Source of the DNA: Ramazzottius varieornatus
Taxonomy: Eukaryota; Tardigrada; Eutardigrada; Parachela; Ramazzottiidae
DNA: 64,000 bases
Assembly: GCA_001949185.1 (NCBI GenBank)
Contig: BDGG01000001.1
Span: 5,381,530 to 5,445,529 of the forward strand
Reading direction: 5' to 3'
The stretch's first letter is position 1. Each line of letters starts with the position of its first letter. The notes beneath the pieces were generated by a model. That model made no database searches. It was given only the letters and a program-made list of their open reading frames with translations, and was not told where the DNA came from. The position numbers and the translations under genes are program-made. Shown piece after piece: positions 1 to 12,332 of this stretch.

Positions 1-3000
1 CCATATCCTCATCTCGTCTCGAGGCTTCCACACCTGTTCCAGCTCATTGACGGTATCGTAACAGGCCAACGTGTCCACATCGTGGAACTCACACGACAAC
101 ATTCTCGTAATGTTCAGTTCGCGCATGACAGGTGGCATATGGTCCGACTCGACACTGTCCGTCATCTTTGCGTCACCCACTGTCTGGGACTGGACACTCC
201 GCACCGTCTTGCGGATGGATGTCTCTCGTTGCATCGTCGGGCTTTGTGTACTGTGGTAGTTACCCAGTTGGCGTAGTAAGTCTTGCAAGGAAGATGACCG
301 TTCGGTGCTAAGGGGGGTGAGGGCTGAAGAGGGGCGGGAAGGGTGGTGAGGTAGCGTGGAACCGTACGTTGGTTTCATGTGTCTTCGGCTCACGGATGAG
401 TGGTGGGAACGGTGAACAGGACAGTGGTGGACGGTGGAAGGCGATGAATCAGGGTACAGCGTAAAGTGAGGTGTCGGAAGTTCTTCGGGACTGATGTTGT
501 CGTAGTATGGGTTGACGTGGCCGTGAGCACGACAAAACGAAGGAGGACGGGTAGAGTAATGTGATGAATGCGAGGTTGGGTACGGTCGTCTGCCTGCTCG
601 ACAACTAGCTCGATCTGAAAACAACAACAGTCTATATGGAGCGCTATGTCAAGTGGCGCATATATTCACTGTTCTTGGCTGGGAAAGTGCGCTGCTCAAG
701 ATAACGATCTTGTACGCTTGGTTTGCTTAACTCTCACACTATCATTGATTCATGGTTCAAATCTGGGGCGTATAATGGTGCAAATATGCGCTGCTGGGAA
801 CTTACGTAGATGGTGGTAGGTCCGAGATCGTTGGTGGTGGTGGTTTCGAGTGAGGTGGGCTGTGGAGGAGGCGTAACTGTTGGCTGCAGAGGGACTATCC
901 GTCGTGCTGGTGGACCCATCTTCGTTGTCCGTGGCACTGCGAGCATGCGGCGAGTCCAACAATTGCTCTTGCCCGGCTTCCGTTGGTACGCGAGAAAAAA
1001 TCATGGCCGCCATGAACATGAGGAGAAACAGAGCGATCAGGCCAGCCATGATCAATAACATCATGAAGTTATCCCACATGCTGGTCATGGCACTGGATTG
1101 CAGGTTGAGGTTGTGTGCCAGGACGTTCTTCTTCCAGGCCTCGAGGTTCTCGTGGTCAAGTGCGGAAGAGTTGTAATAGCGGGAGTGGACACCTCGTGGA
1201 CGGGCTCGAGGTAACAGTTGGCTGCAGTCTGGTCCGTGGAAGTCGGTGTCGCAAGAACATTCATTGAGGTCGTTGCATTCACCTTGACCGGAACAGGGCG
1301 TGGACGGCTTGTTGGACGGACATTGGGCGGGTGGGGTGATGTCGTGAATTGGGATGCAGGCTTGGTGTAGGCAGATTCTGTTGTGGCCACATTTCGAACC
1401 GTCCTTCGTCCAGGCAGAATCGGGCTAAAAAAACTCACCGGTAACTTTGCAGTGTCTTCTCGACCACACAACACCAAAGTACCGTAGAAAACGGGCAAAG
1501 TATGGCTCCTATAGTCTCGTACAATACAACTGACTGAAAAAAGGATGACAGGGCACATTGAAAATTATACATGTAGTCCGTTTCCATTCTACGAGTGCGT
1601 GGAAGTTTTCGGCAAATTGTTTTGGTTGAGACGTTTAGTGGTTGCTATGCTGTACAGTAGATAGATGAAAGTGTAGTTAGTTCAGTCGTTGCTCACCCAA
1701 GTCAATGTCGCAGACGGCTGGAGAGTTTTACACTGGAAGTTTTTCCCTGGATTGATGGTCACGTGCGTAATGGACGGAGAATAGCCCTGCAGTTCTACGG
1801 GAAGAGGTTTAATGGCTCCTCCTTGGCAGTGCACCAGTCCACAGATACCAGCGTCCGAGTCCACGCTAATATGCTCGGTGCATTCAAGAGCCGCTTGCTT
1901 GCTGTCGGGTCCCCAAATGTCGTGGCACTGCTCGTCGCGCCCAACACACGTGCGGTTGAAGCAGTAGCTGGTCTTGTCGTCACACAGCTCTCCGTTACGT
2001 TGGAAGCCATCCCGTGGACAGTGGGAAGACACACCGGTGCAGTACTCAGGCAAATCGCAGTCGTCGGCTTCCTCGCGGCACAAGGTCCCCGCACTTTTGA
2101 ACTGTTCAAGGAAGTCTTTTGCAAAATACCGATCGTAGCAGTTGTTCAATCTCAATCAGCTCTTTCCCGAATATTTCAAAACTATGTCATCGATAAAAAT
2201 AAAAGATAGACCCAGGTTAATTTTAAGTCACACGATACTTTTTCTTCCTACATTTAAAGTCAGTAGCGCTTCAGCCGAGTTTCTAATTGTTCCCTTTCTA
2301 CTTTTGATTGCTACTGTATATTGCATGGTTGCAGGTTGCAACGTACCTTGCATTCTGGAGTGCAGCATGGTCCATGTGAGCACTGGGCGCCATCTACCAA
2401 ACGGCACGTCAGCGGATCACAGCAGGAATGGCGACCCAGACAAGCGACATCGGCTCCGCAGTCACAGTCTTCGTCGGGGTCCACCACGCCATTCCCACAC
2501 AGTAAGGCCACCGGGTCGGGTATAGGTCCGGGAAAAGGCGAGTCTACAAGGCACGTGCCAGCTCCACGCTGCAGGGTATCCAGTAAATCATCCTGACCAC
2601 ACGAGGAAAACACCGGTCGTCTTCTTGCTGTCTCCCCTAATCTTGAACAGAAATGCACCGATATCTTGATCTTGAAACCGAAAGTATTTGCATGTATGTT
2701 ATTACCGACTATAAGAAGGTCGCATCAAGCATCCTTCATCAGCCGGGCAAATGCAGTCTCGAGGATGCGAAGAGTCGTGTGATATTCCCAAATTATGGGC
2801 AATCATGTGTGAAACCCTGACTGCTGCACTCAATACATCAAGGCCAACCTATAATTTTCCAAAAAAACATTTACATCACAAACAGCCTCAATGAAATAAG
2901 TCAGACAAGCCAGTTCGCCGAAAGGGCTACATTCAGGATAAGAGTTTGGGTATAATGAGCTTACTGTAGTCATTCCCACCGATTTCAGTGAGCAGATGCT

Positions 3001-5943
3001 ACCGACGGAAGCTGTTCCGTATTGATCATGGGCGAAACGTGCCGCTTGACTTGCCAGCAGTAACTGGAGCGAGTCAAATGAGATCGTGTACAAATTGTCC
3101 GCCGTGTAACTCATCACGTTCAGCAGGGTTGCGCCAGCGTCGTTGTGTAGGATGTGAACTTGGTTGTGCTCGTTCCAGACTTCCACGTAGGACAAAACTA
3201 CTCGTATTTTCAAGGGCTGGAATACCTAGAGAAATAAAATCAATGAACCTCAATGTCTAAGAAAAATATGGAAGAATTGGAGGGGGAAAAATCTCCCCAA
3301 GGATATTTTGGAAATTAATTCAACGACGAACAACGATAATATTTTGTGTTGATCTTTGACCAGACACGAAAACAAGCTGGGAAATTTCCAATCGAATTAG
3401 CGATCCATTGATATGTTGAATTGAGTTGAAGTACACGCACGATGGGTGATTATGGGACAGGCCTTTTCGCTACGACGGTACGGGAGCACGTACGTACGCA
3501 ACCGATTCACAGTAATATACTTTTCGACACTTTTCTACGGTTGAATTTCCGTCTTTACCGCCTGTCCCGTAATTACCCATCGTGCGTGAACGCACAGTAC
3601 ACTGAGTACAGTACCTGATCGATAAGATTGGTGATGGCCAAGGCGTACTCGAGCGCGATATCTTTGTTGTTTTGCGATGAGGAAGTGGTGTTGAGAAGAT
3701 GTATCTGTTATGTAAGAAAAGGGAGAAAAGAGCACAAATTGAGTGTCATGATGGAAAGAGCCACTAGAGAATTGATCCGTATGGAAACATGGAAGATTCC
3801 AACTTTGTGGTTGCACTACAGCTGCTGCATGTTTTAATCAAGCGCGAACAAAAGCTAGACGGTTCTACATGTTATGAAAGTACCCAGAAACACGGCGAAG
3901 GGATAATTGATGGCATACCAATGTGGTGTCAAAGATTAGCGCCAGCTCCAGCCATTTCAATGCGCCACTGGATCGGAGAAGCGAGCGCTTCGTCCTCGCT
4001 ATAGAATTCCCCTTCGAGTACTCCGGATCGAGCGGTAATTTATGCCGATGGCGCTTGTTATGGCGCAACGAACGATGATGGCTTTTAGTGGTACTTCCGC
4101 CTTCGACGCCGGTATAGACACCTGTGAATGAGAGGGATGCATCAATCAATAGAGAACGTACTTGTATCGAGTAAACAAGGTTGCAGTGACCTTTTCCAGT
4201 ATTGATTCGCATGAAGGAGTGCGATTCTATCCGATTGTTTGTGGAGAAGGCTGCAAAGTGTCGCTTACCACAGTGATCACGGTCATCATTGTCGACTTCT
4301 TCTTCCTCGTGAATGTGTTTTCTCTGTGACAGGTGCTGGTTTTTGCGATGATCAGTGTTGTCTTTGGGGGTATGGCTGGGTTGGGCGCTCTTTTTTAATA
4401 TGTATAGCAGATGCGCACTTGATGGAACTTCCGTGATTGCTTTTTCGCTGGGGAATAGAGACAACTTTTGTTGAAGCGATGGGCTTGTCGTTTTTATTGA
4501 CATTGATGATCCCTTTTTGTTGAGCGGTGCCATAATGATGGTTTCACCTGGCAGTTCATCGATTTCGAATGTCCCTCTGCAACCACAAATAGAACATCAA
4601 ACGTAGAAAAACCTATTCACTCACTTAGTGATACGTCAGGTGGTCCAAACTGTGGCGGTCTTGTACGAAGTAACCAAGAAACCAAAGTTCGGACGTCGGC
4701 AAATGAACTGAACAAAATCGTTTTATCAAGTGGCGCACATTCTCGTTGTTTGTACCGGAAGAGTGCGCCAGTTGGAAAAACGATCCTCTTCAAGTCATTC
4801 GCCGACTTCCACAATAATTATCAACAAAAGGACTCGTCCAAATAACCTGAAACAAGGGGTTTCCTTGTTTTTCTCTTTATTTAACATCGTAACGACAGAG
4901 AAGCTGGGTTAAAGTGCAAATCTAAAAATTGATTGGAATATTTTGAATGTAGGAAGAAGTTGATGTGCGTAATCAAGACTCACTTGAGCGAGCCAAGAGC
5001 CTTATCGAGCGCAAAAGTGGCAAAGAGGCCCTTATCACGCGGCTGATAGTGGCATTCTTCATTCTTAGTGAAAGACGCCATTCCCTCCTCTTCTGCACCC
5101 TCCAAACTCGGTGAAGTTTGAAAGAGATGCTTGATGGCCAACTGCGGTGCCTGCAGAAAGGGGTTAAGGACCAAATGCTGGCTGATGGTGTACTGTCCGA
5201 ATACCGCCGGTACCCATAACTTCATGCTTGCTGGACAAGTGGCGGAGTGTTGTGAAGTGTTTCGGGTCTCGTTGCTGCTGCTGTAACGGATATTGGAATC
5301 GTTCAAGAAGAGGACTTGGTAACGATGAGCAATAGTGCTTAACCGGCCATGACTGAAACCATTGGCCGTCAATATTTCCATCGAGTGGCGAGTGATGGGG
5401 TCGGGATCGGAGAAAGGAAGTGGAGGGTTAATGGCTCCCTTGATGGACTGCGAGCTGCCGGTGGGGACATGATAGCCGGAACTCCTGGCTTTGTATGGCT
5501 TACTAACCGAAATACTTCCCGCGTCGGTAATGGAGCCTTCAAGAAACCAAGCATGAAATTAGCACCATGTGCGCCGTCAGATTCCCATGTCCCAACCAAC
5601 ATACACAGTATCCTGTACGTTATTCCGGTTAAAGTATTACAATCAAGAAACTCCGTAGAACATTATCACCATTGCTAGTGCCGAGGTTATTGCTCCTTGT
5701 GGACACATTGGAAAACCTCCAGAATTGTATTGAACTTTGACCGAAAGTCCCAGAGACCAGCCGGACTAACTCGGAGAGAAGAGATGTGTCGTTTCACCAA
5801 ATATGCGGATGTCAGCTTCAAGTAGAAAACAGAAGTGGTTGCTTACCGGTAGAGACATCGAAGGTGTTTTGGTCAGCCCAGCAGAGCCCGGGCTGGTGCA
5901 GTAGGATGAATACAAAGCAGGAAAGATTCTGGACGATTTCCAT
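1..5943 (-). CDS. ADAM family metalloprotease-disintegrin, catalytic Glu missing, 3' end beyond the left edge
   Basis: Cell-surface ADAM protein in eleven exons whose phases agree: 5943-5847, 5536-4984, 4576-4269, 4121-3919, 3704-3615, 3225-2965, 2848-2706, about 2623-2347, 2101-1697, 1424-806, 614-1. The ATG at 5943 opens a signal peptide (MEIVQNLSCFVF...). The prodomain ends with a likely cysteine switch (DHCGVYTGV) and a furin-type site RTKR. The metalloprotease domain has the zinc motif HMIAHNLGISHD: the three His are present, but the Glu that follows the first His in active enzymes is Met. Next come a disintegrin domain (CGNGVVDPDEDCDCG), a cysteine-rich domain, an EGF-like module, a transmembrane helix near 1000-1070, and a long Ser/His/Pro-rich cytoplasmic tail of more than 250 residues, still open at base 1. 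An active-site mutant of this kind is probably an adhesion or regulatory protein. The one uncertain border is the acceptor near 2623. Confidence 0.9.
3431..3594. mobile_element. Fold-back element, conserved-core family, in an ADAM intron
   Basis: Arms CACGCACGATGGGTGATTAT and GTAATTACCCATCGTGCGTG, then GGGACAGGC with GCCTGTCCC. The core CGATTCACAGTAATATACTT is shared. It lies in the intron between exons 3704-3615 and 3225-2965. Confidence 0.85.
4709..4806. mobile_element. Fold-back element, AAGTGGCGCAC family, in an ADAM intron
   Basis: TCGTTTTATCAAGTGGCGCA is paired with GTGCGCCAGTTGGAAAAACG. The unit is about 95 bases. Confidence 0.7.
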
Positions 5944-8480
5944 TTTGAGTAGAGAGAAACTGCGGGCTGGTGAGCTTATCCATGCAAATGGCTTGAAGTT
6001 CCCGACGAACTGACCATTCGCACTGTGAATCGGTAGATAATGATAACGACGAAATATAGTGTTGGTACTTCCTGGTTCGCTCAGTAAACTAGATCCAATT
6101 AGTTTGGTCTTCTGCTATATTGACAATAAACAGGATATGTGGATAGCAGGGAAGAGGAAGAGGAGATAAGTTGGCAGGCATCAACTGGATAAACAAGCTT
6201 TCGTCATTTCCTTGTGGTCACTGCACAATGCGCACAATCTTCCTCCCTACACCCCGAACTGACGCCCACGCAAAGTCCCAATCCCATCACGATTCAGCTT
6301 TGGTCAAATGGAATTAAAACATCCATCAATGATAGATAAAGTTTAGCCACTGCATAATGCACTCTTTAAATCGATACGCGCCATCGCTGAACAGTGGATA
6401 ACATCCCAGCTGAACGCCGCTGTAATCTCATTGTCGGTAGTTGGAGTGCGCCACCGAACGTGACCAAGAGGCTACGAAATCACAAAACATTTCACGGAAA
6501 AAGTCTTAAACTAGAACATCATCTCATAGCTGAGTTCCACATAAGCAATATAAACGTGAGCCGAAACAGCTCTAAAACGTTTGCACCACAGAGTGAATAG
6601 GCTAAACTCTGGATATTGAAAGTTTTTCTGCGGTTACGTTCGAGTCTGATGGAGCTGAACGTGCGAGACACCAGCTTTCGCGTTGATCCCAATCGAAAGA
6701 TTAACAGCATGCAGCATTGCGCATCTATATGTCCAGCGAATCCACAATCACACTCTGGATAGTAATTAGGGGCTGTGTAGCGGAAGGAGCACAGGAAGCG
6801 GACAAAGAGGCAGAGCGGCAAAGGGGAAGTACCACCGAGTGACTAATCTTCCTGCGTGTATCGATCAAAACGAAAACTCGTACTGGGCTATTTGAACCTC
6901 TTCCCTACAGGCTTCGGCTACCGTCATAACATCCTGAATATCCATGACGCATCTCATTTGACAGGTTTATTCCTTCTCGTTCTATTTTACGAGACACTCG
7001 GGGTAACAGGACAGCAATAGCAGGGTGCACATACACTGCTGTTCCTGCACTGCATAACGGGATGACCAAACGAGACCTTACGTGTTAATTTCATTTCGGT
7101 CAAAGAATTGTACTGGGCGTTGTAGGTTGCCTTTTGTGAATGTGTTCAAGGCTGAGCGAGTTCCGAAACCATCGGAAGTATCTATTCACTCGAAGCACAA
7201 TCTGCCGCCCATATGCTCACGCAATCAAGAAGTACTGACCCGTTCTCTACGCCTCAGGATAAGCCGCTAGGGCACAAGGTGATCACGGAGGGTTCATTAA
7301 CGTCTGGTTACTCATCCCTCATCCTGATCCTCTATTCTAACTAACGTGGATAACGATCGTACTAGCATGAAAGGGATGAGATGTTCGGGTTTTTCTGGAC
7401 AAGAAAACTGGGACGTTGGCAGCTGAAGAGAACATGATTTTTGTGTCAAGCGGCGTGCATTCTGATTGGTTTCAGCTGCGAGTGTACGCCACTTGGTAAA
7501 ACGATCCTGCTCTAGTCATTTGCCGACATTCTAAGTATAGTCACGGACCTCCGTAAGGAACGATCAGTCAAAAAATGCGAGGACCTCGTTGGATATGATG
7601 TGGAAGCATGTATTGGTTGGTGGAAGGGGGTGAATGTACCATCAGTGGGGAGATGGGATCGACAGAAGTGCGAGTAATGAAATGAGAAGGAAGTTTTTTA
7701 AACATGCTGACATGTAAAGAAGATTTATGACTGCATCTCAGGGGCAAAGACGTCAGTGCCTTTGCCACTCTGGTGCCTGGAACTTCGGAGGACTGCATCA
7801 GTCGTCGTACCCAGTGGACGACTTGGGCACATTAGTATTCGGACAAGAAAGATTCATTGAGTTAACGTTGTGAAGTGAGCCCTTGATCATGTTGTGTTCT
7901 TCTATTATCCCCCACGTTTACAACACGCTCGCCATGATAGTTTCGCGTACTCCACGGACCTAACCTCTGCTTAATACTGTACAGCCAGCGCCAGATCGGC
8001 ATTGTAAACGATAGAGAATGTGGCGCCACCCTGAGACCTGGACGGGAAGTCTAATAGTATTCCCAATTCCAAGTACACCTACAACGTATACATTCGGTAA
8101 AAATGTAAAATTCCAGACAGTGAAGCCGTGAACGCTCGTTACAAATACCAGTTACGCCACCATTCGCAAAACTCACTTTGATTAAACTTGTACACCCCTG
8201 CTAGGATTTCACGTTCCGGATTTAGTGATAGAATTAAACTCAAGTGGATACGCGTGTATTTGGGTACTCTGATCCGCTAGAAAAATTGCCGCGCGCTGTG
8301 GAGGATAAACGCAGTTGTCTTACCGTTCATGTATTTATACTTCTCGGTCCACTACAAGTTTGACGGAAGGATCGACCATCAGTACGTACTATTATCGATG
8401 TACTGTCAGCCGATCGGACTGCCAACTGGATACTGTCACATGTGCGCTGTCATGTGCATGGTGCATGGTGCATGGTGCAC
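5944..8480. other. Intergenic stretch, no confident gene
   Basis: Upstream region of the ADAM gene and downstream region of the dioxygenase-like gene. Frames here show no recognisable domain. Near 7436-7540 there is a copy of the AAGTGGCGCAC fold-back family. On the minus strand at 8280-7970, two short open stretches bounded by TTTTTCTAG and TTGTAG acceptors could be exons of a small secreted protein (one reads SLNPEREILAGVYKFNQ), but their frames cannot be fixed by eye. A short CATGGTG repeat lies at 8456-8480. Confidence 0.4.
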
Positions 8481-8484
8481 CACA

Positions 8485-8965
8485 TCATAGGGTTTCTGCA
8501 CCAATCAGATCCCAGGTGTTCTCCGGTGTTGGAACAGCCGTGTAGGTGTCGCTCGTTAGGACGGTACCTTTCATATGGGATATCATGTGGATGTGGTTGA
8601 CACGACCGGCGTAACGCCCGGGGAAAGAGGTACGGAAGCTTGCCTGGCCGAACCTTTTCGTCGGTTGTAGACCTTGAAGAAACGTCGTCGTGTTCTGAAA
8701 CCACGACGATGGATGCTGTAAAGGATGATTGAATTACTGCCCGGTGTCTTACTTACTAGGCTAGCATTGATGTCGGACGTCCAATTACCGTTGCCACTTG
8801 GTCCCATAGGCACACTACCACTGCTGTTACCAGGAACGCCAGCATAAACCCCGGTGGCCTTACGGTTCAAGATATAAAGGTAGACATGTCGAGTTCCACA
8901 TACCTGACTGGCATCTCCTCTTTGATGATCAGGATGGTCAAATCCAGAAATAAACCGTGCTGGAT
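8485..8965 (-). CDS. Intradiol ring-cleavage dioxygenase-like protein, C-terminal part (possibly a pseudogene)
   Basis: Minus-strand exons 8965-8904, 8858-8757 and 8694-8485 (stop at 8485). The first reads LDLTILIIKEEMPV, like the strand that precedes the active site in intradiol dioxygenases. The second has ATGVYAGV, with the first metal-ligand Tyr. The third has FRTSFPGRYAGRVNHIHM, with the second Tyr and the two His ligands. The last two exons join in phase. In the family these residues hold a non-haem ferric ion that cleaves catechol rings; secreted forms occur in fungi, tardigrades and spider mites. Oddities: the frame of the first exon joins the second only if a weak GTCAGG donor is used, the DIWH motif is absent, and the C-terminus is short. 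N-terminal exons were not found with confidence between 9000 and 9900. The family assignment is good; whether the gene is intact is not settled. Confidence 0.68.
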
Positions 8966-9933
8966 CTAGCGTACGTTCCGGCGTAAAGGTGACCGTTGGG
9001 GTCGGTACCTCTCAATGCGATGACTGGTGGCAAGAACAGCGGCATCGTCCCGTTGCTAGCGTACCCAGTTCAGAAGCGCTTCGCGACGAAGTCGAGCATG
9101 TTCTTGTACTTTAAGAAAATGCAATGTTCTATGCACTGGTCCAATGAATGCTTTGACCAAGAGGGGGAATCGTTCATGTTTCGCGCCGATGAGTAAACTC
9201 ATTCCATTCGTTTCGTTTCTCGTGTCGCTACGCGAGAAGACTTTTTTCCCTCCCGCTCACCCTCCCTACATTGCACGTACCGGTTCCCTACTCAATAAAG
9301 GGAGCGACCGGATTCCCGTCGCGTCCGAATTACGAGCGCCTCCATTCCGGCAAGGCCACTTCCGCGTTCGTCCAGTAGAGCACACGCTGGATGTTCAGAC
9401 AAATGTATTATCTCGATATCCCCATTGTGCTCGAGATGAAAAGTGTTGAAGCCAAAAACAACAGTGCTATTCTCCCAGCTCATTCAAATTTCTCATCACT
9501 CTGGCAGTAAGTCCGGCAGACGGAACTTGCCTTTGCGAATCCGTCAACGTAGCTGGACTAGTTCGATCTATGGTGAACATACATGAAAACTATCTAACCG
9601 CCAATGTTTTGTTGTGTAGTATAAAGAACAGAGCGCTATTTCTTCTCAAAAATTTATGATCCCGATAGAACGATCAGACGATATCCAGGTAACAGGGTGA
9701 TCATTTATCACTACGTACAGTCGACTGATACCACTACAGTTCGTCAAATCGCTCGGTAGATCCATCCGTAGTTGTAGGATTTAGCAGTGGCTCCGGTGTT
9801 TTCGCTGCCGGTAGAGCCATACCTCGTGCTACATTGAGTTGTTCCACCACCTGGAGCTAGTGCCACCGTGCTGCTGTTAACGCTGGGACAGCCACCCATG
9901 CCACTCATTTCTCCTGGTGTTATTAAGATCGTT

Positions 9934-10609
9934 GTAGATCACATTAGGGACTTTCTGATCACGTGACAGGCGAGTTACCTACTCAATCAATCAACCGGTA
10001 GAAAAGGTGGTTCGGACAAGGAAATAAGGGCTATTTTCGGCTGCCGCTCTCCCGTCACGTGACAGATCGTTGCAAAACCTAAATGGCCAAAACGTAGCAC
10101 AGACACCACCCTATCGACCATACCAAAAGAGATCTTCGGTAAAGTTTTTGTGCAAAATTTTCCCATATGAGTTGTATACCTCATTTTGCGACATTCTTTA
10201 GGGACGAAAGACTTTCGCTTTCAATATTGTCCGACGATTTCATTCGATTTCAGTGAACTAAGTACCGGCAAATAGCGCAGGGTTTGTTCTCTAGAATAAG
10301 CATAGTTCTGTTATACAGAAGACTGAGAAGAGAATTCCGATTAAGAAGTCCTCAGAAGTCAGGTGTAGATCCCATATGGGAAATTTTTGCACACAAATTT
10401 TATAGAGGATCTCTTTTGGTGCGGTCGATAGAGTGTTGTCTGTGCTGCGTTTTGGCCATTTAGGTTTTGCAACGAGCCTGTCACGTGACGAGAGAGCGGT
10501 AGCCAAAAATAGCTCTAATTTCCTTGTCCGAACCACCTTTCTTACCGGTTGATTGATTGAGCAGGTAACTCGCCTGTCACGTGATCAGAAATTCCAAGGT
10601 GTGATCTAC
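9934..10609. mobile_element. Fold-back element with inverted arms of about 230 bases
   Basis: The left end, starting GTAGATCACA and including CTGATCACGTGACAGGCGAG, is repeated in inverted form at the right end (CTCGCCTGTCACGTGATCAG...TGTGATCTAC). The arms continue inward through matching stretches around AACCTAAATGGCCAAAACG and CCATATG, leaving a spacer of roughly 180 bases. No transposase frame is visible, so this is a non-autonomous DNA element. A target-site duplication was not clear by eye. It lies between the two dioxygenase-like loci. Confidence 0.8.
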
Positions 10610-10924
10610 ACGGTAACGTTTAAATTATGAGAATCGAACGACGGGATCAGAAGATACAAGCAAGTACACAAGAACCATGGCTGACGATGAAATATAACCG
10701 TGACTGTATGTAGTAAGTATGCTGGTTTAGTGTGGCCTATTCTACGATGAAAAGTTCTCCCTGTTCTGATAAAACTCCAATATTATGTTCGTGAGGTTTT
10801 CCCCGTAATCAGCTAAGCCACAATGTTAGCCTACACTTTTGGTATAACATGTCTTTGACCCGAAGGTCCTTGACCTTCATTGGGTACGTCCTACTGGGTA
10901 AAACTTGCTGGGGTGGATTACCCC

Positions 10925-11490
10925 CAGGTATCGACCTGACCCATGATGTCACCAGCAGTGCGAGTACTAGTTTGGATAAGGAGACGTGGCCAGCGGGAAT
11001 ACCGCGGAGCTGGTGAGGTTGGTATTTGTCCACCGGGAGGTGGACAAATACAAACGTTGTCGTCGCTGCTGGTACCTCCGTTGCCACTTCCGAACCCACT
11101 GCGTTGTTGTCGTTGACTCCGGCGTAGACGCCTGCGCCTGTGGGCGGCAGCTCCAAATATGTAAGTGTACGTTCGCTGCTGGTTAACATGTGGTCACGTC
11201 GATCATCTGTATGTCCAGATAGAGGTCCACCCCGGCCTGCATAGGTCTCTCATAGGTCTTTTCGTGTGAGTTCACCCTTTACCCAGAATGACCAGTCTTA
11301 ACTTCAGAGGCAAATACACAGATGGCGTTGCTGTTGAATGGACTGGTGCTGGATATCAGGCCGGTCGGGCTGGAATGGTGGTTGGTGGCCAGGATACTGG
11401 CTGCATCACGGTCTATACCTATTCCAAATAGGAGATTGAATTCCGAACAGGTCATTCTTATTGGCCCGCGGTACGTAGATACTACAAAGT
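10925..11490 (-). pseudogene. Decayed second intradiol dioxygenase-like locus
   Basis: On the minus strand, 11160-10960 reads TGAGVYAGVNDNNAVGSEV and, further on in the same frame, VDKYQPHQLRGIPAGHVS. This parallels TGVYAGVPGNSSGS and the Q-x-SFRTSFPGRYAGR region of the neighbouring gene. The second ligand Tyr is His, and the HIH pair is replaced by unrelated residues. An upstream stretch near 11480-11400 (YVPRANKNDLFGIQSPIWN) resembles the family's GPYYV...DI...GVP segment. A further possible exon at about 11725-11550 is rich in Cys. The loss of ligands suggests a pseudogene or a non-catalytic relative; frames in this area are only partly resolved. Confidence 0.45.
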
Positions 11491-12260
11491 CTTGCCTGCT
11501 GCCACATCACGGTTGAAGTTAACTGCTCTTGGTTAACCTTTAACTCACGTTCTTGATGGATAGAAGCAGCGCCTCTCTCCCGAACTCGGATATTCGCATG
11601 GATCGCTCGGGCATGCTGGCCACCCACACATCCGTCCAATGAACGCCTGGTTCTGGTTGAAATAAGCGCTCTCTTGTGCAACTGCGGACGGTGAATGGAT
11701 AAGTTCTTCGTTGTGACCCAGCATCAATGAAGACACAAGAGCTGAAACGCCAAGAGAGAACAGAGGTAACGCTCAGGTTTAAGGTTTCGATGATCGTCGA
11801 GCATTCAAGAGGCCCAGGCTCTCCGGAAAAGAAAATTGATATCATAAGCCTAGCTTCCTGAGCAGCATGATATTTGAACATCAAGACACAACTGCAGAAA
11901 CGCCTATAGCGTACGTACGGTTATATTGCTTTGGTGTGCCATCTTGAATCTTCTTCTCGAGTCTTCCATCACTAAAATCAGATGATGGATCGTGATAATA
12001 GCTTACCCCACATTTTGACTGATGGCGGAAATGCGTAATTTCTTTTGTCGGTAATTTTTAACCATCACCTCAGACGCGGAATATTACGAATGCTGGTCCT
12101 ACTTACCGCATCACTGAGTTTGATACTTCCGTGCAATGATCTGATGAAAACGTACAGAAAAAGTGCTAGAACTGAAAGCAAAGCTAACAGATTCGATTGA
12201 TTCAATCACACAGCTGAATTAAGTTCATTCAGTGACTTCTCGGTGTGTCAAGCAAAAAGT

Positions 12261-12332
12261 TTCCCAAACGGGGAATCGAACCCCGGCCACCGCCGTGAGA
12301 GGGCGGTATCCTAGCCACTAGACCATTTGGGA
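12261..12332 (-). tRNA. tRNA-Glu (anticodon CTC)
   Basis: Read on the minus strand, the sequence starts TCCCAAATGGTCTAGTGGCT and folds into a full cloverleaf. The seven-base acceptor stem is TCCCAAA with TTTGGGA. The anticodon stem CCGCC/GGCGG holds the loop CTCTCAC, giving anticodon CTC. The T arm is GGGG-TTCGATT-CCCC, and the A and B boxes look normal. A discriminator A follows the acceptor stem. No intron. Confidence 0.95.

Noticed and set aside
3865..4533. One long minus-strand frame taken as a single ADAM exon
   Set aside because: It crosses an intron: GTAAGC at 4263-4268 and the TTCACAG acceptor at about 4122 split it into two exons that join in phase.
8456..8480. CATGGTG repeat as a possible operator or regulatory array
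   Set aside because: Three short imperfect units only; more simply a microsatellite.
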